A stretch of DNA of 64,000 nt from the NCBI RefSeq assembly GCF_021603645.1, contig NZ_BQHJ01000014.1:1-64000 (forward strand), in the 5' to 3' direction. A program made the translations under genes and the position numbers. Below the pieces are notes generated by a model that worked only from the letters and a program-made list of their open reading frames with translations, made no database searches and was not told the origin of the DNA. Shown one piece after another: positions 18,082 through 26,689 of the stretch (positions are counted from its first letter, which is position 1; each line of letters begins with the position of its first letter). The stretch comes from Pseudomonas pseudonitroreducens (GTDB lineage Bacteria; Pseudomonadota; Gammaproteobacteria; Pseudomonadales; Pseudomonadaceae).

Positions 18082-19710
18082 TCAGGCGGGGACGGCGCGG
18101 GTGGAAACGGTGGAGGAGATGCGGCTGTCTTCCAGGATCATCGCCGCCGCCCGCTCGCCGAGCATGATGCACGGCGCGTTGGTGTTGCCGCTGATGAGTG
18201 TCGGCATGATCGACGCATCCACCACGCGCAGGCCCTTCAGGCCGTGCACGCGCAGGCGCAGGTCGACCACCGCCATCGCGTCCTCACCCATCTTGCAGGT
18301 GCCCACCGGGTGGAACACGGTGGCGGCGTATTCGCGCAGGTGCTCGAGCAGTTGCTCGTCGGTCTGCACCTGCGGGCCGGGGAGCATCTCGGCGCCACGG
18401 ATGTTGTCGAACTCCGGCTGGGCGAGGATCTTGCGCGCCAGCTTGACGCCTTCCACCAGCACCCGGCCGTCTTCCTCGTTGGCGAGGAAGTTGTAGTCGA
18501 TCTCGATATCACCGCCGGGCTTCACGCGCAGCTCGCCGATGCTCTTCGGACGCAGTACGCAGGTGTGCACAGCGTAGCCATGGCCCCACTCGAACAGGCG
18601 GCCACGGTGACTGCGGTAGCCGGGGACGAAGTGGAACTGCACGTCGGCCAGCGAATCGGCCAATGGAGTGCGCGCGAAGCCACCGGCTTCGACGTAGTTG
18701 GTGGTCAGCCAGCCCTTCTTCGCCAGCAGGTACTTGAACGGCGAGAGCAGGATCTGCGCCAGCGAACCGAGGGAGAAGCCCAGGCTCAGCGGGCTTGGCG
18801 AGCGAACGGTAACCAGGCCGTCGAGGTGGTCCTGGAGGTTCTTGCCCACGCCCGGCAGGTCGTGCTTCACCGCGATCCCGGCGGCTTTCAGTTCTTCGCC
18901 CGGACCGATGCCGGAGGCCAGGAGGATCTGCGGCGAGCCAAGGGAGCCCGCGGACAGAATCACTTCGCGGCGCGCCAGCAGGCGTTCGCCGCTGCGCAGC
19001 TCGAGGCCGGTGACGCGCTCGCCCTCCAGCAGCAGACGGCCCACCTGGCGGTCGGTCAGCACGGTGAGGTTCGGCCGCTGCAGCGGCGCGACGAAGGCGC
19101 GGTAGCTGCTCAGGCGCTTGGCGTCCTTCTGGGTCACGTTGTAGATGCCGACGCCTTCGAACTCACGGCCGTTGAAGTCATCGTTGCGGCGCAGGCCAAG
19201 ATGTTCGGCAGCCTTGATGAACAGGTGCGACAGCGGGTTGGGGTCGCGCGGCTTGTCCACCACCAACTCGCCCAGGGTGCCGTGCAGCGCTGGGTCCTGG
19301 CCGAGCAGGTTGCGTTCGGATTTCTTGAAGAACGGCAGCACGTCCTTCCAGCCCCAGCCGGGGCAGCCGTCCTGCTCCCAGCGGTCGTAGTCGGAGGCGT
19401 GGCCGCGGATGTAGATCATGCTGTTCATCGAGCTGGAGCCGCCCAGCGCCTTGCCGCGCGGGCAATGCAGCGAGCGATTGTTCAGGCGCTTCTGCGGCGC
19501 GGAATAGAAGTTCCAGCTGAACACCTTGCTCTTGTACAGCGTGATGGTGCCGGCGGGAGTCTGCACGCGCGGGCTGGCGTCGCTGCCGCCGGCTTCCAGC
19601 AGGCAGACGCGCACCGAGGGGTCGGCGCTCAGGCGGTTGGCCAGCACGCAGCCGGCGGAACCGGCGCCGACGATGAGGTAGTCGTAGGTGGAATCGTTGG
19701 AGGAGGACAT
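18082..19710 (-). CDS. GMC-family FAD-dependent oxidoreductase (alcohol/choline dehydrogenase-like)
   Basis: 542-residue glucose-methanol-choline oxidoreductase. The N-terminal FAD-binding motif GAGSAGCVLANRL is at residues 15-27 with LLEAGG shortly after; the GMC signature 1 (GKALGGSSSMN) is near residue 85 and signature 2 (SAGSLGSPQILLASGIGP) near 255; the C-terminal HPVGTCKMG region contains the catalytic His. It probably oxidises a primary alcohol. It resembles BetA but lacks betB and betI beside it; instead it follows an ABC importer encoded in the same direction (138 bp gap with a repeat), so the imported compound or a derivative may be its substrate. RBS AAGGGAG supports the start. Confidence 0.88.
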   Translation of the reverse strand: MSSSNDSTYDYLIVGAGSAGCVLANRLSADPSVRVCLLEAGGSDASPRVQTPAGTITLYKSKVFSWNFYSAPQKRLNNRSLHCPRGKALGGSSSMNSMIYIRGHASDYDRWEQDGCPGWGWKDVLPFFKKSERNLLGQDPALHGTLGELVVDKPRDPNPLSHLFIKAAEHLGLRRNDDFNGREFEGVGIYNVTQKDAKRLSSYRAFVAPLQRPNLTVLTDRQVGRLLLEGERVTGLELRSGERLLARREVILSAGSLGSPQILLASGIGPGEELKAAGIAVKHDLPGVGKNLQDHLDGLVTVRSPSPLSLGFSLGSLAQILLSPFKYLLAKKGWLTTNYVEAGGFARTPLADSLADVQFHFVPGYRSHRGRLFEWGHGYAVHTCVLRPKSIGELRVKPGGDIEIDYNFLANEEDGRVLVEGVKLARKILAQPEFDNIRGAEMLPGPQVQTDEQLLEHLREYAATVFHPVGTCKMGEDAMAVVDLRLRVHGLKGLRVVDASIMPTLISGNTNAPCIMLGERAAAMILEDSRISSTVSTRAVPA

Positions 19711-19746
19711 GGGGGCTCCCTTTGGAGTCGTGCGTGAATGGCAGAA

Positions 19747-19781
19747 CCCCTCACCCCAACCCTCTCCCGAGGGAGAGGGGG
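19747..19781. repeat. Short interspersed palindromic repeat (CTCTCCC/GGGAGAG family), copy 2
   Basis: Near-identical to 12899-12932, again located between two same-direction genes (ABC ATPase and GMC oxidoreductase). Confidence 0.8.
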
Positions 19782-19848
19782 CCGAACGGTGCTGCAGCGA
19801 ATCACCGCATCGGCCGGCGCCCTGCAGGAGGCGCCAGCCGGCGGCAGG

Positions 19849-20682
19849 TCAGTGCGCTTCTTCCAGATCGTCGTGCAGCAGCCCGAGGATCTCGCGCTTC
19901 ATCTCGATGAACTGGCGGTCCATGACCATGTCCAGCGAGCGCGGGCGCTCGATGGGCACGTCGAGGATGCGTTTGATGCGCCCCGGGCGCGCGCCCATGA
20001 CGTAGACGCGGTCGCCCAGCAGGATGGCCTCGTCGATGTCGTGGGTGACGAATACCACGGTCTTCTTGCTGTGGTCCCACACGCGCAGCAGCAGTTGCTG
20101 CATCTGCATGCGGGTCTGGCTGTCGAGGGCGCCGAAGGGCTCGTCCATCAGCAGGATCTGCGGATCGTTGGCCAGCGCGCGGGCGATCGCCACGCGCTGC
20201 ATCATTCCGCCGGAGAGCTGCTTGGGATAGTTGTTCTCGAAGCGCCGCAGGCCGACTTCGTCGAGGTAGTAGTCGACGATCTCGCGACGCTCGGCCGCCG
20301 GCATGCCGCGACGCTTCAAGCCGAACTCGACGTTCTGCCGCACGGTGAGCCAGGGGAACAGGGTGTAGCTCTGGAACACCATGCCGCGGTCGGCGCCGGG
20401 GCCGTCCACCAGCTGGCCGCCGACATAGATGTCGCCCTCGGTGGGTTCGGCCAGGCCGGCGGTGAGGTAGAGCAGGCTCGACTTGCCGCAGCCCGATGGG
20501 CCGACGATGACGGCGAATTGCTGGTCCGGCACCTCGAAGGAGACGCTCTCCAGCGCGCTGAAGGTGCCGCCCTCGGGCGTGCGGTAGCGCAGGCTGACGT
20601 TCTCCACTCGCAGGCGCGGCGGTGTGGCGGGTTGCTGACCGGTCACGGCTGGTTCTTCCTGCTTGATCGCTACTGCGCCCAT
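19849..20682 (-). CDS. ABC transporter ATP-binding protein (SsuB/TauB type)
   Basis: 277-residue nucleotide-binding subunit. Walker A GPSGCGKSS, Q-loop FQSYTLFPWLTV, ABC signature LSGGMMQR, Walker B ILLMDEP with D-loop and the H-loop His in VFVTHDIDEA are all present. This Q-loop sequence and the ARPGRI segment are typical of nitrate/sulfonate/taurine importers. It overlaps the permease gene by 13 bp, so translation is coupled. The substrate cannot be told from this subunit. Confidence 0.92.
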   Translation of the reverse strand: MGAVAIKQEEPAVTGQQPATPPRLRVENVSLRYRTPEGGTFSALESVSFEVPDQQFAVIVGPSGCGKSSLLYLTAGLAEPTEGDIYVGGQLVDGPGADRGMVFQSYTLFPWLTVRQNVEFGLKRRGMPAAERREIVDYYLDEVGLRRFENNYPKQLSGGMMQRVAIARALANDPQILLMDEPFGALDSQTRMQMQQLLLRVWDHSKKTVVFVTHDIDEAILLGDRVYVMGARPGRIKRILDVPIERPRSLDMVMDRQFIEMKREILGLLHDDLEEAH

Positions 20683-21476
20683 GACGCCACCTTCAGTCGA
20701 ATGAATCGGAACAGTTGGTCGGTGATCAGCCCCAGCAGGCCGATGATGGCGATGGCCAGGAAGATCACGTCGACCTGGAAGCCGCGCATGGCCTTGAGGC
20801 TGATGTAGCCCAGGCCGCTGGAGGCGGCGACCAGTTCGGCCACCACCAGGTAGGTCCAGGCCCAGCCCATGGTCACGCGCAGGGTGTCGAGCACGCCCGG
20901 CAGCGACGCCGGGCCGAGCACGTGGAGGACCACGTCGCGGCGGTTGCAGCCCAGGGTGTAGGAGGCGTTGACCAGGTCCTTGGCGACGCCGCGGGAGACG
21001 TCCGCGATCATCACCAGTTGCTGGAAGAACACGCCGAAGATGATCACGGTGACGCGCTGTTCCAGGCCGATGCCGATCCACAGGATGAACAGCGGCACGA
21101 AGGAGGTCACCGGCAGGTAGCGAATGAAGTTCACCAGCGGCTCGAGGAAGGCCTGGACGATGCGGAAGCTGCCCATCAGCAGCCCCAGCGGCACCGCCAC
21201 CAGCGAGGAGATGATGAAGCCGATCATCACCACCTTGACGCTGGCCATCACGTGGGTGGCGAGGGTGCCGTCACTGGCCAGGCGCACGCCAGCCGCGAGC
21301 ACCGCGTCCGGGGTGGGCAGGAACATCGCCGGCACCACGCCGCCGTAGGAAAGCCCGGCCCACAGGCCGAACACGAGCAGCCAGCACAGGGTGCCGGCGG
21401 ACCAGACCAGCTTCAGCGGCAGGTCGACCTTGGGCGTCAGGCAACGGCTGAGCCAGGATTGCGAACGACGAGGCAT
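20670..21476 (-). CDS. ABC transporter permease (SsuC/TauC type)
   Basis: 268-residue BPD_transp_1 inner-membrane protein with about six hydrophobic helices. The EAA-loop consensus is present in ASYTLGCNRRDVVLHVLGPASLPG (roughly residues 180-203), which docks the ATPase. It should form a homodimer with the ATP-binding subunit encoded just downstream and receive substrate from the binding protein encoded 57 bp upstream. Confidence 0.92.
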   Translation of the reverse strand: MPRRSQSWLSRCLTPKVDLPLKLVWSAGTLCWLLVFGLWAGLSYGGVVPAMFLPTPDAVLAAGVRLASDGTLATHVMASVKVVMIGFIISSLVAVPLGLLMGSFRIVQAFLEPLVNFIRYLPVTSFVPLFILWIGIGLEQRVTVIIFGVFFQQLVMIADVSRGVAKDLVNASYTLGCNRRDVVLHVLGPASLPGVLDTLRVTMGWAWTYLVVAELVAASSGLGYISLKAMRGFQVDVIFLAIAIIGLLGLITDQLFRFIRLKVASWAQ

Positions 21477-21533
21477 CGCGGATTCCTCCAGGCGAGCGGC
21501 ACGGCGCCGCCCGCGGGGACAAGAGTGAGACGG

Positions 21534-22508
21534 TTACTCGGAGACGAAGCGCGGATCGACCAGGTCGTCGTAGCTGACTTCCAGGCGCTTGCCCTGCAGG
21601 CCGCTCCAGGTCTCGTTGGCGAGGCGGATCAAGCCCTTGATGTCGCCGGGCTTGCCGGGAGTGCCAATGAGTTGCTCGCTCATGGCCTTGTCGTAGAAGC
21701 GCACGCCCTTGGCGGCATCGGCCAGGGCCTTGGGATCGGAGAGGTAACCGCCGACGCCCTTGGCCATGATCGCGTAGGCCTCGTCCGGATGCTCCTTGGT
21801 GTACTGCACGGCCTTGTACAGGCCTTTCACCAGGGCCTTCACGTCCTCGGGCTGCTTCTCGATGACGTCGCAGTTGAGAGCGACCACGTCGACGATCACG
21901 CCGGGGGTGGTGGAGCTGTCCACCAGCACCTTGCCCTGCTGCTTCTCGCGCACCAGCGAAAGGTGCGGCTCCCAGGTCACGGCGGCGGGCACGCGGCCGG
22001 CAATGAAGGCGCTGGCCGCGTCATCGGCGGTCATGTTCTGCACCTTGATGTCGCTCATGTTCATGCCGGCGTGCTTGAGCAGGTAGGCCAGCCAGAACTG
22101 CGAGACCGAGCCTTCGTTGACCGCCACTTCCTGGCCCTTGAGCTGGGCCAGGCTGGTGACGTCCTTGCCCACCAGCACGCCGTCGCCGCCATGGCTGTCG
22201 TCCAGCGCGGCCACGGCCTTGAAGCAGAACTTGGGCCGGTACTTGAGGATTTCGTCGATGGTGGAGGCGGAGCCGGAGAGCTGGCCGGAAGCCTGGGCCG
22301 CCATGTACATCGAGGCTTCCTCGATGGTGGTCAGCTGCAGGTCGAGGCCCTGCTCCTTGAAGTAGCCCAGGTCACGGGCGAGGTAGAGCGTGCCGTAGCC
22401 GACCCAGGTGGTGTGGCCGATGGACAGGGTACCGGCCTGCGCGCCAGAAACGGCGGCGAGAGCCAGGGCGGAACACGCGATGGAACGCACGAGCAAGGAC
22501 TTGATCAT
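21534..22508 (-). CDS. ABC transporter periplasmic substrate-binding protein (NMT1/SsuA-like)
   Basis: 324-residue binding protein with a signal peptide (residues 1-25, VSGAQA|GTLS). The mature N-terminus SIGHTTWVGYGTLYLARDLGYF is the NMT1/THI5-like/SsuA pattern, and AVNEGSVSQFWLAYLL and VTWEPHLSLV line the predicted cleft. It is the first gene of the importer operon (binding protein, permease, ATPase, GMC oxidoreductase). The family covers sulfonates, taurine, nitrate, pyrimidine and aromatic compounds, so the ligand is open; the oxidoreductase hints at an alcohol-bearing compound. It is divergent from the large secreted protein gene at 22827. Confidence 0.9.
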   Translation of the reverse strand: MIKSLLVRSIACSALALAAVSGAQAGTLSIGHTTWVGYGTLYLARDLGYFKEQGLDLQLTTIEEASMYMAAQASGQLSGSASTIDEILKYRPKFCFKAVAALDDSHGGDGVLVGKDVTSLAQLKGQEVAVNEGSVSQFWLAYLLKHAGMNMSDIKVQNMTADDAASAFIAGRVPAAVTWEPHLSLVREKQQGKVLVDSSTTPGVIVDVVALNCDVIEKQPEDVKALVKGLYKAVQYTKEHPDEAYAIMAKGVGGYLSDPKALADAAKGVRFYDKAMSEQLIGTPGKPGDIKGLIRLANETWSGLQGKRLEVSYDDLVDPRFVSE

Positions 22509-22826
22509 GAAGCACTCCCACAGCCGTTTGGCTTTGTTGTTGATTTACTGCGGCAGTGGCCAGGAGGCCGGTAGAACCGGGACATGGGCGGCATCGGGCT
22601 CTATGGCCCAGCGTCTGAAGGCTTTGTCTCGCGACATGTCTGACAGGCCGATGGTGGCCGAAGCGGGAGGCTCGGAAAATTATTAAATATGTCGTTGCGC
22701 CATAAGAAAAAGCTGCCTTGCCGGCGAAATTGCACCAGCATGGCGCAGGACGGAACGCAGACTCGCGCGGGGAGTTCCGCGCTGCACTATCGTTGAACGC
22801 AGCTCTCACTCCGAAAGGTTGTCACC
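22509..22826. promoter_or_regulatory. Divergent intergenic region
   Basis: 318 bp between the divergent binding-protein and secreted-protein genes. An AT-rich patch (about 22676-22690, AATTATTAAATAT) probably marks one promoter. No open frame or known motif was recognised. Confidence 0.45.
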
Positions 22827-25205
22827 ATGGCGCTACGCCCGATCCTGTCAGCCCTGGCCCTCGCCATCGGGTTCGCTCTGCTGCCGAGTTATCCACAGGC
22901 CGCCGATGCCCAGCCTCCCGCTGCCACCGAGCTGAAATGGCCGCGGGACTTCGCCCTCGGCGAGCAGCACGTGCAGGTCTTCCAGCCACAGATCGAGGAC
23001 TGGGACGGCACCCGCATGAGCGGCCGCGCGGCCATTGCCGTCGGCCCCGCCAACGGCGCGCCAACCTACGGTGTGGCGCAATTCTCCGCTGCCGCCGCGA
23101 TCGACAAGGCCAGTGGGCTGGTGCAGCTCACCGACCTGCGTATCGACAAGGTGGAGGTGCCCACGGCCCCGGACAGCGCCGGCAAGGTGCGCGATGCCCT
23201 GGTGGCGCGGCTGCCCCGGGAAGGGCTGACCGTCTCCCTCGACCAGTTGCAGGCCAGCTACGCGGTGAACCAGCAGCTGGACAAGCTGCGCCACGTCGAA
23301 GTGAAGAACGACGCGCCACAGATCGTCTTTGCCGCCACGCCGACCGTGCTGGTGATGATCGATGGCCAGCCGAACTGGCAGGCGCTGCCGAGCAGCGACT
23401 TCCAGCGCGTGCTCAACAGCCGCGTGCTGATCCTGCGCGACGCCCAGGGCAATCACTATCTCAACGCCGCCGGCAACTGGTACACCGCCCAGGCGCTGGA
23501 CGGCAGCTGGCTGGTGCTGAGCCAGCCGCCCAAGGCGCTGCTCAGTGCGCAGCAGGTGGCGGAGAAAGCCGGCCCGGTGGACGCGCTGCTGCCCAAGGAC
23601 GGCAAGGTGCCAGGCAAGGCGCCGGCCATCCTGGTGGCGACACAACCTACCGAGCTGATCGTCAGCGACGGCACCGCGCAGATGCAGCCGGTGGACGGCG
23701 TCAGCCTGCTGACGATGCAGAATGCCGACCACGCGGTGTTCGTCGATCCGACCCGCAATACCTGGTACGTGCTGGTGTCCGGGCGCTGGTTCAGCGGACC
23801 GGGCGAGAAGGGCCCGTGGCAGTATGTCGAAGGCAAGAACCTGCCCGCCGACTTCGCGAAGATTTCACCCAGGGATCCGAAGGCCAACGTGCTGGTTTCG
23901 GTGCCCGGCACCCCGCAGGCGAAGGAAGCGGCCATCGCCGCGAACATTCCGCAGACCGCCTCCGTCTCGCGCAGCAAGGCGACCATGAAGGTCAGCTACG
24001 ACGGCGCGCCCAATTTCCAGCCCATCACCGGCACCAGCCTGCAGTACGCGGTGAACACCCCGACGCCGGTGATCGAGGTCGCCGCCAACCAGTTCTTCGC
24101 CGTCACCAATGGCGTCTGGTTCGTCGCTCCGAGCCCCAGCGGCCCATGGCAGGTGGCGACCGAGGTGCCGGCGGCGATCTACGGCATCCCACCCAGCTCG
24201 CCGGTGTATTACGTGACCTATGTGCATATCTACTCGGTCACCCCGCAGGCCGTGGTGGTCGGCTATACGCCCGGCTACCTGGGCGTGGTGGTGAACAGCG
24301 ACGGAACGGTGGTCTACGGCACCGGCTACACCTACCCGGCCTATGTCAGCAGCACCGTGTACTACGGCTATCCACCCACCTATGGCTATGGTGCGGGCTT
24401 CGCCGTGGGCGCGCTGACCGGCTTCGCTTTCGGCTACGCAGCCGGGGCCTGGTGGGGTGCTCCCGAGCCCTACTGGGGACCGTACTGGGGCCCCTATCCA
24501 CACGGCGGCTGGAGCTACGCCAACGTCAACCAGGCGAACTTCTACGGGCGCTGGGGCCAGGGCACGGTCACCCACGCCTACGGCTACAACGGCTGGACCG
24601 GCACCCAGTGGCAAGGCAGCTCAGCCGTTGGCTACAACCCGCGCACCGGCACGCACTTCCAGGGCGCCCAGGGCGCGGCCTTCAACCCCTATACCGACGA
24701 AGGCGCAGCCGGGCGGCGCGGAGCCTACTCCAATGCCTCCACCGGCATGTCCGGCGCGGGCCGCAGCGGCGTGGCCTACGACGCCGACAGTGGCGACTTC
24801 AAGGCTGGCCAGCAGGGCATCCAGCACAACGCCCAGACCGGCCGCACCACCATCGCCGAGCGCGGCGTCTCCGGCGACGTGGACGACGGACGCGGCAGCT
24901 ACGACCGGCAGAATCAGGGCGTCAGCTACAACCGCCGCACCGGCAACGCCGTGGCCTGGAAGAACGGCGACGTCTATGCCGGCCACGACGGCAACGTCTA
25001 CCAGCACACCGACAGCGGCTGGCAGCAGCACACCGACAATGGCTGGCAGCCGGTACAGCCGAACCAGGCCAACGTCCGCAGCCAATTGGAGCAGCAGTAC
25101 CAGTCGCGGCAGGTTGGCCAGCAACGCTTCAACCAGACCCAGCGACAATGGGGCGGTGGTGGTTTCGGCGGCGGCCACGTTGGCGGAGGCGGTTTCCGCC
25201 GCTAA
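22827..25205 (+). CDS. Large secreted protein, 'carbohydrate-binding family V/XII' type, Tyr/Gly-rich
   Basis: 792 residues. Residues 1-28 form a signal peptide (SYPQAADA|QPP), so it is exported. The first half (30-450) has repeated segments with GxWY/W-F motifs (NAAGNWYTAQALDGSW, SGRWFSGPGEKGPWQYVEG, NGVWFVAPSPSGPWQVATE), i.e. copies of one W-G-PW module, the likely reason such proteins are annotated as carbohydrate-binding. Residues 470-560 are a hydrophobic Tyr/Gly/Ala-rich stretch (GYTPGYLG..., GAWWGAPEPYWGPYWGP). The last 230 residues are Gly/Asn/Gln/Arg-rich repeats ending in a Gly-rich tail (GGGGFGGGHVGGGG). I cannot name an activity; surface attachment or matrix binding is a guess. 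It is monocistronic. Confidence 0.8.
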   Translation: MALRPILSALALAIGFALLPSYPQAADAQPPAATELKWPRDFALGEQHVQVFQPQIEDWDGTRMSGRAAIAVGPANGAPTYGVAQFSAAAAIDKASGLVQLTDLRIDKVEVPTAPDSAGKVRDALVARLPREGLTVSLDQLQASYAVNQQLDKLRHVEVKNDAPQIVFAATPTVLVMIDGQPNWQALPSSDFQRVLNSRVLILRDAQGNHYLNAAGNWYTAQALDGSWLVLSQPPKALLSAQQVAEKAGPVDALLPKDGKVPGKAPAILVATQPTELIVSDGTAQMQPVDGVSLLTMQNADHAVFVDPTRNTWYVLVSGRWFSGPGEKGPWQYVEGKNLPADFAKISPRDPKANVLVSVPGTPQAKEAAIAANIPQTASVSRSKATMKVSYDGAPNFQPITGTSLQYAVNTPTPVIEVAANQFFAVTNGVWFVAPSPSGPWQVATEVPAAIYGIPPSSPVYYVTYVHIYSVTPQAVVVGYTPGYLGVVVNSDGTVVYGTGYTYPAYVSSTVYYGYPPTYGYGAGFAVGALTGFAFGYAAGAWWGAPEPYWGPYWGPYPHGGWSYANVNQANFYGRWGQGTVTHAYGYNGWTGTQWQGSSAVGYNPRTGTHFQGAQGAAFNPYTDEGAAGRRGAYSNASTGMSGAGRSGVAYDADSGDFKAGQQGIQHNAQTGRTTIAERGVSGDVDDGRGSYDRQNQGVSYNRRTGNAVAWKNGDVYAGHDGNVYQHTDSGWQQHTDNGWQPVQPNQANVRSQLEQQYQSRQVGQQRFNQTQRQWGGGGFGGGHVGGGGFRR

Positions 25206-25344
25206 GCCTGTGGGCAAGGTTTTCCACAGCGCTATGGGTTGTGGAAAACCGCTGCGGGCACGCTGAGAAATTTATCCACAGGCCTTGCCCTATCCCGCAG
25301 CGCCTCGGCAAGATGCCCGCTTCCACCACCATCGCGGGGTTGCC
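25206..25344. other. Intergenic hairpin and DnaA-like box
   Basis: Contains the inverted repeat GTTTTCCACA...TGTGGAAAAC (about 25218-25250), which could act as a weak terminator although no T-run follows, and a perfect TTATCCACA at 25272-25280. Confidence 0.45.
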
Positions 25345-26259
25345 GTGACCGCTCTGTTCCAGGCCCTCTGGCCGTTGTTCGCGCTGATCGTCGGCGGTTT
25401 CGTGCTACGCCGCAAAGGCTTCCCCGGTGAGGCTTTCTGGCCCGCTGCCGAGCGGCTCAACTACTTCATTCTGTTCCCCGCCCTGCTGGCCAGCAGCCTG
25501 GCCAGCGCACCGCTGGACGATCCCGGCCTCGCCCGCCAGGCGCTGGCGGTGGTGCTCGGGCTGGGTATCGCCTGGGTTGCCCTGCTCATCGCCAAACGCC
25601 TGCGCGGCTGGAATGCGGCGCGCTTCGGCGCCATTGCCCAGGGCGTACTGCGCTTCAACACGTACCTGGGGCTCGCCGCGGTGGGCAGTCTGTATGGCAA
25701 ACCGGGCCTGACCCTGGCCGCGCTGATGCTGGCGCTGATGGTGCCGACGGTGAACGTGATGTCGGTCTGGGCGCTGACCGCCGAACGCGGCATCAGCCTG
25801 CGCTCGCTGCTGCTGCCCATCGTGAAGAACCCGCTGATCCTCGCCTGCGTGGTGGGTGCCTTGCTAAACGTGACGGGCATCGGCCTGCCCGGCGGTACCG
25901 ACCGCCTGTTCAGCCTGCTGGCGGTCGCCAGCCTGCCGCTGGGCCTACTCTGCGTGGGCGCGGCGCTGCAGCCGCAGGAACTGCGCGCGGAAGTCTCGGC
26001 GCTGGGCTGGAACTGCGCGATCCGCCTGTTGGCCATGCCATTGCTGGCCTTCGCCATCGCTCGCCTGCTGGCTCTGCCACCGCTGGAAAGCGCGCTGCTG
26101 GTGATGTTCTTCGCCTTACCCACAGCCCCCACCGCCTATGTGCTGACCCGCCAGCTGGGCGGCGAAAGCGGGCTGATGGCGGGGATCATCACCCTGCAGA
26201 CACTGCTGGCCGGCGCCAGCCTGCTGCTGGTGATGGGGGCGATCCAGGCGCTGGGCTGA
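25345..26259 (+). CDS. AEC-family (auxin efflux carrier-like) membrane transporter
   Basis: 304-residue inner-membrane protein with about ten hydrophobic helices, internal two-fold similarity and the family pattern ALWPLFALIVGGFVLRRKGF at the N-terminus. AEC members (MdcF, YfdV) export or exchange small organic acids; the substrate is unknown here. I chose GTG 25345, which starts directly at the first membrane segment; an earlier ATG at 25285 would add a 20-residue hydrophilic leader with no ribosome binding site. The next genes encode a citrate-type transporter, but 430 bp of repeats separate them. Confidence 0.85.
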   Translation: MTALFQALWPLFALIVGGFVLRRKGFPGEAFWPAAERLNYFILFPALLASSLASAPLDDPGLARQALAVVLGLGIAWVALLIAKRLRGWNAARFGAIAQGVLRFNTYLGLAAVGSLYGKPGLTLAALMLALMVPTVNVMSVWALTAERGISLRSLLLPIVKNPLILACVVGALLNVTGIGLPGGTDRLFSLLAVASLPLGLLCVGAALQPQELRAEVSALGWNCAIRLLAMPLLAFAIARLLALPPLESALLVMFFALPTAPTAYVLTRQLGGESGLMAGIITLQTLLAGASLLLVMGAIQALG

Positions 26260-26303
26260 CTCGGGTCAGGTCTTCTGCCAAGTGGTCCAGGGAGCGTGCA
26301 GGC

Positions 26304-26382
26304 AGGATGGGTGGAACTTGCGATACCCATCCTGCTCACGCGCCGATGCCGATGGGTATCGCTACGCTCCACGCCATCCTAC
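26304..26382. repeat. 79-bp imperfect inverted repeat
   Basis: Arm AGGATGGGTGGAACTTGCGA(TACCCATC) pairs with GATGGGTATCGCTACGCTCC(ACGCCATCCT). Sequence type differs from the REPINs and from the 77-bp element at 14039. Confidence 0.8.
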
Positions 26383-26432
26383 GAAGTGCTCATCCTGCGA
26401 GCTGGGCCGTGAGTTATCCACACACCGGCCTC

Positions 26433-26457
26433 GGTTCGCGAGCAAGCTCGCTCCTAC
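26433..26457 (-). repeat. Solitary REP arm
   Basis: One copy of GGTTCGCGAGCAAGCTCGCT(CCTAC) without a partner arm nearby. Confidence 0.85.
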
Positions 26458-26689
26458 ACCAGACGCATCGATCAGCGGTCATCGACTGCGAAAGCCTGCT
26501 GAAAGCTTGACCCCCTAGCATCGCCGCCTCGGTCCTCCCGGCCGGACCTGCGTTCGCGCAGCGTACAAAAACAACAATCGGTGATCGCTCATGCCCCGTT
26601 TCCTGTCCCTGTCCGCCCCGACTCCATCCGCGCTTCACGTGCTTATCCACAGCCGCCGCTGATATTCACGCCAGACCGGAGTTATCCCC

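Larger units (their letters stand above)
26260..26689. other. Repeat-rich gene-free interval
   Basis: 430 bp with a large inverted repeat (26304-26382), one solitary REP arm (26433-26457) and two perfect DnaA-box-like 9-mers (26414-26422, 26643-26651). The CitMHS promoter must lie in the right part. Confidence 0.6.

Noticed and set aside
18082-19710. Calling the GMC oxidoreductase choline dehydrogenase BetA
   Set aside because: BetB and BetI are absent next to it, and the family is too broad to assign choline from sequence alone.
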